From Chryseobacterium sp. KACC 21268 (GTDB lineage Bacteria; Bacteroidota; Bacteroidia; Flavobacteriales; Weeksellaceae), in assembly GCA_028736075.1 (NCBI GenBank), contig CP117875.1, forward strand, positions 2,914,001 to 2,978,000: 64,000 nt of DNA, in the 5' to 3' direction. Under the pieces are notes generated by a model. That model saw nothing but the letters and a program-made list of their open reading frames with translations, searched no databases and was not told the DNA's origin. Positions 17,287 to 25,228 of the stretch are shown here, in pieces. Within the stretch, counting starts at the first letter, position 1. Every line of letters begins with the position of its first letter. Both the position numbers and the translations under genes were made by a program.

Positions 17287-18321
17287 ATGGACGACAATAT
17301 TTTACTTTATGACATAAAAGCTGGCGATAACCTTGACATTATAGCTCACAAAATCGGGATGACAGGTGATGAACTGAAAGATTTTCATAATAGTCATTGT
17401 GATAAAATGAATAGATTGTGGTTTAATAATTTAGCTGGTGTAAGGCAAATTATTATTCCTAAACAATATAAAAATCCGGAGCAGGCCAAAATTGAATGCG
17501 AGAAAGAATTGCCATCAGCCAGTGTGACGAAAGATTTTTATGCTGATACTTACTTTGTAAAAGAATCATTTTCGGGAATTACGGAGAATAATTTAAGATT
17601 AGAATATAAAGTTGATATTAAATTCAGAGAAAAAAAAGAAACTAATCTTCCTTTTGAGATTGTAGATGTTCAAACTTATGATTTTTTAAAAAATGGGTCA
17701 GTGCCAGATGATAAAATAAGCTTAATTTCTTTAGCTTGTATGCAGTGTATTTCGCCAATTTCTTTTACAATTCCAGTGCAGGGAAAAATCTCTGGATTTT
17801 TTGAATTTGAGAATCTCAGGAAGAGATTCAGTGAAAAACGAGTGCATTTGGAAGATTTTTTCGTCGGAGAAGTTTATCAAGCTTACTTCAAACGATTTTT
17901 CGAAAATCTTGAAAAAAAAGATTATACCTTAAAAATGTTTACGTCATGCTTATTATACCAATTATTATTTCCTAAAATGGATTGGTTTTATAAATCGGGA
18001 CAGTGGACAGAGCAATTTTATTTGTTACCAAACTCGATGTTTATCAATTGCTCAACATCGGCAAGGTATAATCACGAAGATGAAAATATTGTTGTTACAA
18101 AATTGAAAGGTATGATAAAGGATTTGTTCAGCCTTCAGGATATTTTGCGAGGACAGTCTTTTGATAATTATTCTCAAGAATTGGCGGATGGAGAAATAAA
18201 CCTTATTTACAAAACTGATAAGAAGACAAAAAAAATGCTAGGGGCAGAAGCTTCGATAATATTTAGAAAAGATTCTGAAATTGTAAGAGAACAAACTTTA
18301 AAGCTGCTACAAAATGGATAG
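17287..18321 (+). CDS. LysM-like T6SS cassette protein (cassette B)
   Basis: The protein has 344 residues and no signal peptide. Residues 5-60 form a LysM-like unit (YDIKAGDNLDIIAHKIGMTGDELKDFHNSHC, ending RQIIIPKQY), clearer than in the cassette A paralogue at 7082-8050. The rest is an uncharacterised domain of similar length to the paralogue, sharing the pattern (E)DFFVGEVYQAYF versus EYYVGEIAEDIL. It probably serves as an adaptor in the spike/effector complex. It overlaps the following DUF4280 gene by 8 nt, so the two are translationally coupled. Confidence 0.72.
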   Translation: MDDNILLYDIKAGDNLDIIAHKIGMTGDELKDFHNSHCDKMNRLWFNNLAGVRQIIIPKQYKNPEQAKIECEKELPSASVTKDFYADTYFVKESFSGITENNLRLEYKVDIKFREKKETNLPFEIVDVQTYDFLKNGSVPDDKISLISLACMQCISPISFTIPVQGKISGFFEFENLRKRFSEKRVHLEDFFVGEVYQAYFKRFFENLEKKDYTLKMFTSCLLYQLLFPKMDWFYKSGQWTEQFYLLPNSMFINCSTSARYNHEDENIVVTKLKGMIKDLFSLQDILRGQSFDNYSQELADGEINLIYKTDKKTKKMLGAEASIIFRKDSEIVREQTLKLLQNG

Positions 18322-19003
18322 AAATTCTGATTTAAATACACTTTCCAATGAAAATTCAAATACTGATTTCAGTAATCCCAATATATCGACTGGTGAAGAT
18401 TTTTTGGAGGTTGATGAAGGACGTGACACAATGGAGGATGAAAGCTCTGGCGAAGATGAAGACGAAAATAAGAATTTGGATGATCAGACAAACGAAATTG
18501 AACCGAAAAATCAAACTAAGTCAAGCGAACACGATGGCAAATTTCTAGTGGTACAAAAAGGTCTATCATGCTGTGATAAAGGTTCTAAATTTCCGTCATT
18601 CAAAGTGACAAGCCATCAAAAACATTATTGGAATGATGAAGATGGAAATGCTGATTATCTTGTAGTTACAGAAGATGATCTTAATTTTAATCCTTTAGGA
18701 ATGCCATTCGGTGCATGTTCCGTTAAAAACGGAAATCCTTGTGCTTTTGCACCTTCAGGAAAGTGGACTAAAACCTATGAAAAGGTAAAGGTATCTGGGA
18801 AAAAGTGCGTGACGGAGATTTCTGAATTGCTTTGTTCCGTCGGCGGAAAAATAACCGTTATGAAACACGGTCAACAAACGGAGGCAGGAAAAAGCAATAC
18901 CAACAATGCCAATTCACAAGAACAACAGACCTACAATCCAATGATAGATTTTGAGGAATTCAAAGAAGAAATCAATCAGGCTGATCAACTTTATTACACC
19001 TAA
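18314..19003 (+). CDS. DUF4280 PAAR-like tip protein with acidic N-terminal extension (cassette B)
   Basis: Residues of about 75-205 form a DUF4280 domain: VVQKGLSCCDKGSKF, GACSVKNGNPC, a Cys pair around CVTEISELLC, and the closing MKHGQQ. Before it lies a disordered extension of about 70 residues, very rich in Glu, Asp, Ser and Asn, that the cassette A paralogue lacks. After it come about 25 residues of Asn/Gln-rich tail. The protein should sit on the spike tip and carry the hydrolase encoded 4 nt downstream. The acidic arm may be a docking or shielding segment; this is inference. Confidence 0.85.
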   Translation: MDRNSDLNTLSNENSNTDFSNPNISTGEDFLEVDEGRDTMEDESSGEDEDENKNLDDQTNEIEPKNQTKSSEHDGKFLVVQKGLSCCDKGSKFPSFKVTSHQKHYWNDEDGNADYLVVTEDDLNFNPLGMPFGACSVKNGNPCAFAPSGKWTKTYEKVKVSGKKCVTEISELLCSVGGKITVMKHGQQTEAGKSNTNNANSQEQQTYNPMIDFEEFKEEINQADQLYYT

Positions 19004-19007
19004 AACT

Positions 19008-21458
19008 ATGGCGGCAATCATCGGTAATCAGAATCCAAAAGTTGGAGAAACTAATTTCTATGAAGTCAGTATTTTCGGCGCACTACCCTACTATAATCCT
19101 AATAGTACTTATGAGTGGTATCTCTTCAAAAAACAAAAGAACGGCAACTGGATAGATATTACCAAAAACGGAATTCCAAAAATTGGAACTAAGGTTGACT
19201 ACACATTTTTTGAACCTGTAGCAGGCGATTTATTTGAAATCAGAATCTTCGAAATCAGGCAAACTCTACTTCCAACAACGCAAAACACCAAAACATTCTA
19301 CGGCAAACTGGAAATTACGCCCACAGCTAGTATAAAGGAGCAAATTAATAAAGTGGTTCTTTTCAACCGTGGAAAAGTTGATGTAAACAAGGCTGATTAT
19401 CGAGATACTTTGATTGCCCAAGCTTTCTGCACAGGACTTTTTGGGAAGGAAATAGAATTCCAGCTTTGGGAGGATGATGCGCTTGGGGATGGGCATAACC
19501 CTGAAATTAACAAAAGCAACAGAATCCCAAGGGTTTATAATGCCACTGTTAATGAAAAAGGTATTGCTGAAGCGAAAATTCCACTGAGTGCTGATGAAAA
19601 AGTGATGCGACAAATAGCCAATAAATATCTGATGAAAGGCGATGAAGACGAAGGTGCCACTCACGAATTTTATGTTACTGCTACCCATCTAGGTAAAGGT
19701 GAAAAAGCGAGTCAAATCAATGTGAATGTGGCAAATCCTGATTACAGACCAAAACCAAAACAAAATTCTGCCAAATTTCCGGCAACTATTGCAAGTAAGA
19801 CTAAGAAACAGCCTGACCCAAAAGGAAAAATAACAGATGCGTATTTTGTTGATGCCAATGAAAAAAAATTGACTAAGGTTGAGGTCGGAAATAAAATTCG
19901 GGTTAGGATCAATTCCCAGAATCTGAAAGGCAAAAGCATCCAATATGTCATCTGGGAATATGATAATCTTTCTACTAATGACGAAGTTTACCGTAGTGGA
20001 AAAATAAGGGTTGACCACGATGCGATTGTTACAATGGGATTTACATTAACGGAAAGTATTTTTTCTAAAGGGACTTCTGGCATTTGGGGAGATTCTGACA
20101 ATGAAAAACAGAATTACTTTATAGAAGTTATTGTACTGGATGTTTCTGCTGAATCTAAAAAATTCGGTATTGATTCTGATGGTTTGATGACGGTTGAAAA
20201 ATTGAAAAGTCCAGCCGTAATTAATAAAAAAGATAAAAAGGACACAATTGGAAATTGCATTTGCCAAGAGCAATACAAAGATCTCATTTGGGGAGGAAAA
20301 GTCAGTTGTCAATTCAGAAAGAAAGTTGTGCAAATCTGCACGGAACTTTGGGGAGAAGATCGAAAAATGGAGATGTCCAATGGTCTAATGGCAGTAATGA
20401 ATGTCGAAACTGCTGGCTCATTCAAAGCGCATCAAATAATGGGTAAATCTTTACAAGATGTGAACTCTATAACTAAGGATGATTTTTGGCTCTACAAAAA
20501 AGATAAAACTGGGAAAATCATTTCTAAAGGTTCTAGAGCCGTGGGTCTGATTCAATTTACACAATCTGCTTTGCAGGCTATCGGAGAATTTAAATCTGGG
20601 ACTGGCTTTGATAAATTACACGAGTTGAAATTAAAATTAGCCAAAATGGGCGAGGTCAATCAACTGGATTATGTCAAAAAGTATTTTGAAGATAGTAAAT
20701 CCAAGATAAAAAGTCCAGAAGATATCTATCTGCACGTTTTTGCTCCAAAAGGTGTTGGAAAAGCAGATAACTTCGTTCTGTACGAAAGTGGCACGGAGGA
20801 ATACAGGCAAAACGCCAGTGTAGATACAAAAAGTACCGGCATATATAAGGATGACAAGAAGATTCAGCGGTCGGAAATCTTGGAACGTTATTATCATAGT
20901 TTGAAAGAAGGACAAAATAATAAGCCACTAGAGTTCAAATGTTCATCTTCTGAAACTGCGCCAGTTTCTAAATCACCTGCAACTCCGAAAGAAGACATGC
21001 TGAGTGTTCATTTAAGTCTGGCACAAGCTATAAGAAGTGATACCGCTAAGCAAAATGGATTGGATAACACTCCAAGCGCAGCAGAAAAGGAAAATCTGAA
21101 GCAACTTGGCATAAATATTTATGATAAAATTTACGATCAATTTAATGGTAATGTGAAGTTGACAAGTGTTTTTCGAAGTGAGGCTGTTAATAAAAAAGTA
21201 GGTGGTTCAAATACTTCGCAGCATCGTTTCGGGCAGGCATTAGACATCCAAGGTACCAACGGGATTACCAATAAGCAAATATTCAAATATGTTAGACATA
21301 ATCTGAGTTACCATCAGATCATTTGGGAGTACGGAAGCAAAAACGAACCAGATTGGGTGCACGTTGGCTACAAACCAAGTGGAAATAAAAAGATCAACAC
21401 TAGAGCTGTACGCATCAAAGGGAAAACCAATTATATAACTTTCGATTTAGAAATTTAA
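19008..21458 (+). CDS. T6SS peptidoglycan-hydrolase effector: Ig-like + lysozyme-like + M15 peptidase
   Basis: The ATG at 19008, 4 nt after the DUF4280 stop, is chosen over an ATG at 18951 that lies within the upstream gene. The 816-residue protein has no signal peptide. Residues 1-400 hold several Ig-like units (GNQNPKVGETNFYEVSIFG; KEIEFQLWEDDALGDG; KGKSIQYVIWEYDNL). Residues of about 440-620 form a lysozyme/transglycosylase-like domain with the probable catalytic Glu in LMAVMNVETAGSF (near 465) and AVGLIQFTQSAL. Residues of about 690-800 are an M15 peptidase: SQHRFGQALDI (Zn His and Asp) and WVHVGYK (Zn His). It should cut both glycan strands and peptide stems in the target periplasm. A lipoprotein gene follows after 13 nt. 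Confidence 0.85.
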   Translation: MAAIIGNQNPKVGETNFYEVSIFGALPYYNPNSTYEWYLFKKQKNGNWIDITKNGIPKIGTKVDYTFFEPVAGDLFEIRIFEIRQTLLPTTQNTKTFYGKLEITPTASIKEQINKVVLFNRGKVDVNKADYRDTLIAQAFCTGLFGKEIEFQLWEDDALGDGHNPEINKSNRIPRVYNATVNEKGIAEAKIPLSADEKVMRQIANKYLMKGDEDEGATHEFYVTATHLGKGEKASQINVNVANPDYRPKPKQNSAKFPATIASKTKKQPDPKGKITDAYFVDANEKKLTKVEVGNKIRVRINSQNLKGKSIQYVIWEYDNLSTNDEVYRSGKIRVDHDAIVTMGFTLTESIFSKGTSGIWGDSDNEKQNYFIEVIVLDVSAESKKFGIDSDGLMTVEKLKSPAVINKKDKKDTIGNCICQEQYKDLIWGGKVSCQFRKKVVQICTELWGEDRKMEMSNGLMAVMNVETAGSFKAHQIMGKSLQDVNSITKDDFWLYKKDKTGKIISKGSRAVGLIQFTQSALQAIGEFKSGTGFDKLHELKLKLAKMGEVNQLDYVKKYFEDSKSKIKSPEDIYLHVFAPKGVGKADNFVLYESGTEEYRQNASVDTKSTGIYKDDKKIQRSEILERYYHSLKEGQNNKPLEFKCSSSETAPVSKSPATPKEDMLSVHLSLAQAIRSDTAKQNGLDNTPSAAEKENLKQLGINIYDKIYDQFNGNVKLTSVFRSEAVNKKVGGSNTSQHRFGQALDIQGTNGITNKQIFKYVRHNLSYHQIIWEYGSKNEPDWVHVGYKPSGNKKINTRAVRIKGKTNYITFDLEI

Positions 21459-21471
21459 AAATCATAATTTT

Positions 21472-22542
21472 ATGAGAAATCTGACCACTTTATTTATTTT
21501 ATCGTGCCTTTTGTGTTGTAAAAAAGAATCTGGCAATTTATCAAATACTATAAAAAAAGATTACACTTTTGACTACAATAAACAGTCAATTGATGATCTC
21601 GCAAATTCAAATTCATATTTGAATACAGAAGAAAATGAGTACGATCAATTTTTAAAACCAATTTCAAGAGCAGAATTCATCAAAGACTCATCAGCTTATC
21701 AAAATAATCTCGATGAAAAGAAATATAGGTTTAGCAGCAACATTTTAAAAACAGACTACGGAAATATAAAAATGATTCCCACCAATGATAAAAACTCAGA
21801 TTCATTTGTCAATTATTCTTATGCAGGTTTTTCCGATTTGATTAATAGCCATATCATCAATTTAAAGCTCTACGACGGTGAAAAGGCATTGATATTAAGC
21901 AACAAAGATTATAAATCAGCAACTATTTCATCTCTGCCCTATTTTTCTAAGAGTAAATTATACGCACTGAACTTTAAGAATTCTGATGGACTTTCATCCC
22001 AGATCTCTATTTACGATATCAAGGAAAAAAAACTAAAGCATTTTACAACGCTATGGTCAGAAAACTTTTTGACAGATGATGTCTTTTGGGATTCAGATGA
22101 TAATATGATTCTTAAGCTGAGAAAAAATGATTCTGGCAAAATTTCCTATTCTAAATTAGTAATTTCGGATATTAAATCATTAGATAAAAACGATATCATA
22201 TCGACTAAAAAAGAGAACAGCCAATCTTGGAAAGGCGAATATCAAATTACAACAAAAGCCATAAGTAATTATAATCAAAAAGAAATAGATTTACTATACT
22301 CCATATCACTAGCATCAGACGAATCAGCTATATTAAGTATTGGAGCGGACCAAGCTCAAGATTACTGGTGCGAAGGCGAGTACTATCTCACTGAACAAAA
22401 TGGAATTCTAAAAGCGACTGGAAAATGCGATGAAGATGACATCAACGATTTTTATTTGAAACAAGAACAAGGACGTTATTATATCAAAAGCAAACGTTTT
22501 CTAGACCAAAATTGGATAGTTCTGATAAAAAGCAACAATTGA
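21472..22542 (+). CDS. Lipoprotein, candidate immunity protein for the cassette B hydrolase
   Basis: A short hydrophobic leader ends in the lipobox LLCC near residues 13-16, so the protein is acylated and periplasmic, where the neighbouring hydrolase effector acts. The 340-residue mature part is beta-rich. Its last 100 residues (ISLASDESAILSIGADQAQDYWCEGEYYL...) contain a Cys pair and resemble small lysozyme-inhibitor-like beta domains, though I cannot assign a family. It follows the effector by 13 nt, and a bidirectional terminator closes the unit. Immunity function is inferred from compartment and position. Confidence 0.65.
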   Translation: MRNLTTLFILSCLLCCKKESGNLSNTIKKDYTFDYNKQSIDDLANSNSYLNTEENEYDQFLKPISRAEFIKDSSAYQNNLDEKKYRFSSNILKTDYGNIKMIPTNDKNSDSFVNYSYAGFSDLINSHIINLKLYDGEKALILSNKDYKSATISSLPYFSKSKLYALNFKNSDGLSSQISIYDIKEKKLKHFTTLWSENFLTDDVFWDSDDNMILKLRKNDSGKISYSKLVISDIKSLDKNDIISTKKENSQSWKGEYQITTKAISNYNQKEIDLLYSISLASDESAILSIGADQAQDYWCEGEYYLTEQNGILKATGKCDEDDINDFYLKQEQGRYYIKSKRFLDQNWIVLIKSNN

Positions 22543-22594
22543 TTTTGGTTTAGAGAAACCGTTATTGCTAAAATTTACACCGAGAATCTATATA

Positions 22595-22630
22595 AAAAAT
22601 CCTGACGAATAAATTTTCATCAGGATTTTT
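22595..22630. terminator. Bidirectional terminator between immunity gene and hcp
   Basis: An 11-bp perfect inverted repeat, AAAAATCCTGA (22595-22605) with TCAGGATTTTT (22620-22630), has A/T runs on both sides. It lies between two convergent genes and can terminate both. Confidence 0.85.
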
Positions 22631-22648
22631 AACTAAAAAGTTTTATGA

Positions 22649-23056
22649 CTATTTTGCTCCTGGCCAAATTCCGTCGTAAGAAGAATTACCGTAGTCGATT
22701 TTTTCTGCACTGATGACAAAGCTTACGAACATATTGTCCTCGTTCAAAGCATCATAATCCACCTCGTGCTGGATTACATAACCATTGTCCCATTTCAAAG
22801 TTGTCAAAGTTCCTTCTTCGTGAGATTTGTTAAAAGTTACTTCACCATTTGTTGGTTTGTACTTCCCGTTCAATAAACTTTCCAAAATTCCTGAATCCTC
22901 AGTCGCTTCAACAGTGATTTTAATCAATGCGTTGGAAGGGTCTGATGCAACTCTACCGGAAACGTCTGTGTTTCTTGATACACCGTAATTCAGTTTAAGA
23001 ATTTTTTGTTCTGATCCGCCGTTGAATTTTAATACGGCTCTTGAATTGTTTGCCAT
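22649..23056 (-). CDS. tssD: T6SS tube protein Hcp/TssD
   Basis: The 135-residue protein matches the Bacteroidota TssD/Hcp family: ANNSRAVLKFNGGSEQKILKLNYGVSRNTDVSGRVASDPSNALIKITVEATED, ending in a short loop after the last strand. Hcp hexamers stack to form the inner tube and carry small cargo. It stands alone on the minus strand, separated from cassette B by a bidirectional terminator. It has its own leader containing the T6SS motif, so it can be expressed in excess of the other components. Confidence 0.85.
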   Translation of the reverse strand: MANNSRAVLKFNGGSEQKILKLNYGVSRNTDVSGRVASDPSNALIKITVEATEDSGILESLLNGKYKPTNGEVTFNKSHEEGTLTTLKWDNGYVIQHEVDYDALNEDNMFVSFVISAEKIDYGNSSYDGIWPGAK

Positions 23057-23147
23057 GATTTCTAAAATTTAATTGTTAATATATTGTATTTTAATGTTTT
23101 CCTTACTTTTAACATACCAAAGATAGAACCACAGCACTTAAAAAAAC

Positions 23148-23164
23148 GTAGTAGAATTACTACA
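23148..23164 (-). promoter_or_regulatory. T6SS-locus motif copy 3, perfect palindrome form
   Basis: The plus strand reads GTAGTAGAATTACTAC (23148-23163), with six-base arms GTAGTA/TACTAC around GAAT. It contains the 13-mer TAGAATTACTACA found upstream of both LysM genes. It lies 91 nt before the hcp start codon and, in the gene's direction, is again followed by a T-run. Confidence 0.6.
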
Positions 23165-23920
23165 ATTGCCATATAATATTAAGTTAGGTGTGGAACATTT
23201 TTTCATTCAATATCAACTATAAATCATTTTTCAGAAATGAAATATCAGCTTGGTTATTACAATAGAAAAAAGACAATTTACATAAAAATCTAAATACCAA
23301 AGCATTATCAAAAGTGAGTGAATGATATTAATCTGCTTTTTTGAGAATATGAGATTCTTTTCAATAAATACTTCAATTATCTATAAATTCTATTTGGCAA
23401 AACTATATTAGCAGATTACCAGTACCAAAAGGACGATAAGCACACACTTTTATTGTACTCAAACTAAGAAACCGTTAAAATTTATTCGTACCTATCTTTA
23501 TACGGAGACAGTAGGATACCTTTTACTGTCTTGATATGCCTAAACCTTATTTCTGGTATCGGCATGAAATTGTCCACTTGATTTGGGTATTGCATACTTG
23601 CACATTAGACAATCAGCTACAATCTCTCCCATTCCACTGCTGTCAAACGTTTCACAGACTATCTTCGCCGGAAAACAGCTCAATCTACTAAAGGTGTACT
23701 TCTTGAAACGGGAATTAAAGCTTAGTTTGAAAAATATTCCGATAGATCGGCTTCTTTTATTCTCTGGTTTGATCTCGTACTGAAGTTTACATCTCTGTTT
23801 TACAGGAACCAGCAACCGTTCTTCAAGAATTTCAATCTCGGACTTACCTCTTGGAGAATAGAACAAGAATGTAAGAAACTTAAAAGACATATTCTTTCTT
23901 TGTCGTTAGATATGGAATAC
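23165..23920. other. Gene-poor stretch with no assignable gene
   Basis: The first 350 nt are AT-rich and without ORFs. A 116-codon minus-strand ORF (23540-23890) and a 66-codon plus-strand ORF overlap each other; neither translation shows a recognisable motif. Because the next gene (dprA) is clearly decayed, this stretch is probably also degraded coding DNA whose origin I cannot identify. Confidence 0.4.
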
Positions 23921-23921
23921 T

Positions 23922-24300
23922 TTAATTAAAAAATTCAAAGTTATCATTGGTCATTACCTGTGCACCATAACTTAGCATTTCTTCTGCCCAAGAGATCTTA
24001 TCGTCGAGGACATTTTCCTTGATGTTTTGTGCCGGTTTTCTCACTCGCCTTAATGACAATCGTTGCATCACTGATCAACTCCATTGTGCGGTTTCTTATA
24101 GGGAAACTTTTGGGTAACCTTGAAATTCAATAGCAGTTTTGTGTGCGATTGAATCGATACCTTCCGCTAAACCACTAACGACAGTGACATCATTTTGCAC
24201 CAACAGCTACACGATCTTCCTTGTTCTTTCTGCTTATAACCATTTCAGATACCTTCCAAGAACCAACAACCGCTAAAACCTTGAAGCATTTTCAATTCTT
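23922..24300 (-). pseudogene. dprA/smf-like remnant (SLOG-fold DNA-processing protein)
   Basis: Reading the minus strand in shifting frames gives consecutive DprA-like blocks: KVLAVVGSWKVSE, then (another frame) VTVVSGLAEGIDSIAHKTAIEFQGYPK, then NRTMELISDATIVIKASEKTGTKHQ, and finally a C-terminal stretch LDDKISWAEEMLSYGAQVM ending in TAA. These correspond in order to the nucleotide-binding Rossmann motifs of DprA/Smf-type proteins (VVSGLAxGID, NR..ISDA...EA...SGT). At least three frame changes and an in-frame stop separate the blocks, and the segment is about 130 codons, so it cannot encode a working protein. It is a decayed gene, probably of a short DprA-like protein. Confidence 0.75.
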
Positions 24301-24314
24301 TGATTCTTACTATT

Positions 24315-24337
24315 AAAGCGACAAAAAATGCCGCTTT
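24315..24337. other. Small hairpin downstream of DJ-1 gene
   Basis: AAAGCG and CGCTTT form a 6-bp stem around an A/T-rich loop, 22 nt past the ancestral stop of the DJ-1 gene. The run of T/A lies in the loop rather than after the stem, so it is at best a weak terminator. Confidence 0.3.
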
Positions 24338-24412
24338 ATCAGTAAATGTTTTAAAACATTAAATCAGTTTCAATAGCTCCTCCGCAACTTTTTCAGAAGA
24401 AGCTGGATTTTG

Positions 24413-25036
24413 TCATGTGATTAGTCTTCCTTCAACTACTGCATAAGGAGCCCAATCTTCAACTTTACTATATGATCCACCATTCCTTTTAAGCATATCC
24501 TCCACCAGGAACGGAACAACATCAGTCAGTTGTACTGCCTCTTCTTCCGTATTGGTAAATCCGGTGACATTTTTACCCTTCACCAGATATTCACCATCTA
24601 TTTTTACATCCTTCAAGACCCCGGGTGCATGACATACAAACGCTACTGGTTTATCATTGTTATAAAAATCAACAATAAGGTCTTGTGAAACTTTATCTTC
24701 AGCCAGATCCCACAAAGGACCATGTCCACCAGGATAAAATACCGCATCAAAATCTTCGCTTTTAACTTCCGATAACTTATGTGTATTTTTTAATTTTTCG
24801 TTTAATACCTCATCATCGTCCATTCTGCGTGTAGCATCTGTCTGAGATGAAGGGTCTTCACTTTTCGGATCAATCGGCGGTTGACCACCCTTTGGAGATG
24901 CCAATGTGATCTCTACCCCTTTATCCGATAATGCATAATAAGGAGCGGCCAATTCTTCAGTCCAGAATCCTGTCTTTAAACCTGTATTTCCTAATTCATC
25001 GTGATTCGTAAGCACGAATAATACTTTTTTGCTCAT
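24413..25036 (-). CDS. DJ-1/PfpI-family protein (Hsp31-like glyoxalase/chaperone), C-terminally truncated
   Basis: The protein belongs to the type 1 glutamine amidotransferase-like DJ-1/PfpI family. The nucleophile elbow is AFVCHAPGVL, preceded by VFYPGGHGPLWD and an N-terminal VLFVLTNHDE strand. Members act as glyoxalase III/deglycase or stress chaperones in the cytoplasm. The frame stops at a TGA after GRLIT, but the same frame continues with QNPASSEKVAEELLKLI and ends in TAA at 24359. The family normally has Gly (GGA) where the TGA stands, so a single G-to-T change has removed 17 codons plus that glycine. The catalytic core is intact; activity may remain. A palindromic operator-like site lies 78 nt upstream. 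Confidence 0.85.
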   Translation of the reverse strand: MSKKVLFVLTNHDELGNTGLKTGFWTEELAAPYYALSDKGVEITLASPKGGQPPIDPKSEDPSSQTDATRRMDDDEVLNEKLKNTHKLSEVKSEDFDAVFYPGGHGPLWDLAEDKVSQDLIVDFYNNDKPVAFVCHAPGVLKDVKIDGEYLVKGKNVTGFTNTEEEAVQLTDVVPFLVEDMLKRNGGSYSKVEDWAPYAVVEGRLIT

Positions 25037-25114
25037 TTTTATAATTATTTATTTGTAACTACAAAGTTGGAATTTACCTATTTTTTAACAAAGGATCCAA
25101 ATCACTATTTAAAA

Positions 25115-25128
25115 GTGATCCGGATCAC
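25115..25128. promoter_or_regulatory. Perfect 14-nt palindrome, Crp/Fnr-like operator candidate
   Basis: GTGATCCGGATCAC is its own reverse complement and matches the layout of Crp/Fnr-family sites (GTGAT-N4-ATCAC). It lies between the divergent DJ-1 gene (start 25036) and the PA2169-like gene (25229). A related imperfect half, GGATCCAAATCAC, lies just to its left and can pair with it. Confidence 0.5.
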
Positions 25129-25228
25129 ATTTTTTATTGCTTCAACTCCTTTTGGATCATAGAATTATACGCCGACATAGTCAACATTAAAGGAAAAGTA
25201 TGAGCACACCATTTCCCACACCAAGATA

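Noticed and set aside
18951-19007. Upstream start for the cassette B effector at 18951
   Set aside because: It lies inside the DUF4280 gene, and its 19 residues do not resemble the start of the effector. The ATG at 19008, 4 nt after the previous stop, fits better.
23540-23890. 116-codon minus ORF as a real gene or a transposase
   Set aside because: No family motif could be read in either strand and it overlaps an opposite ORF. No inverted repeats or target duplication were seen.
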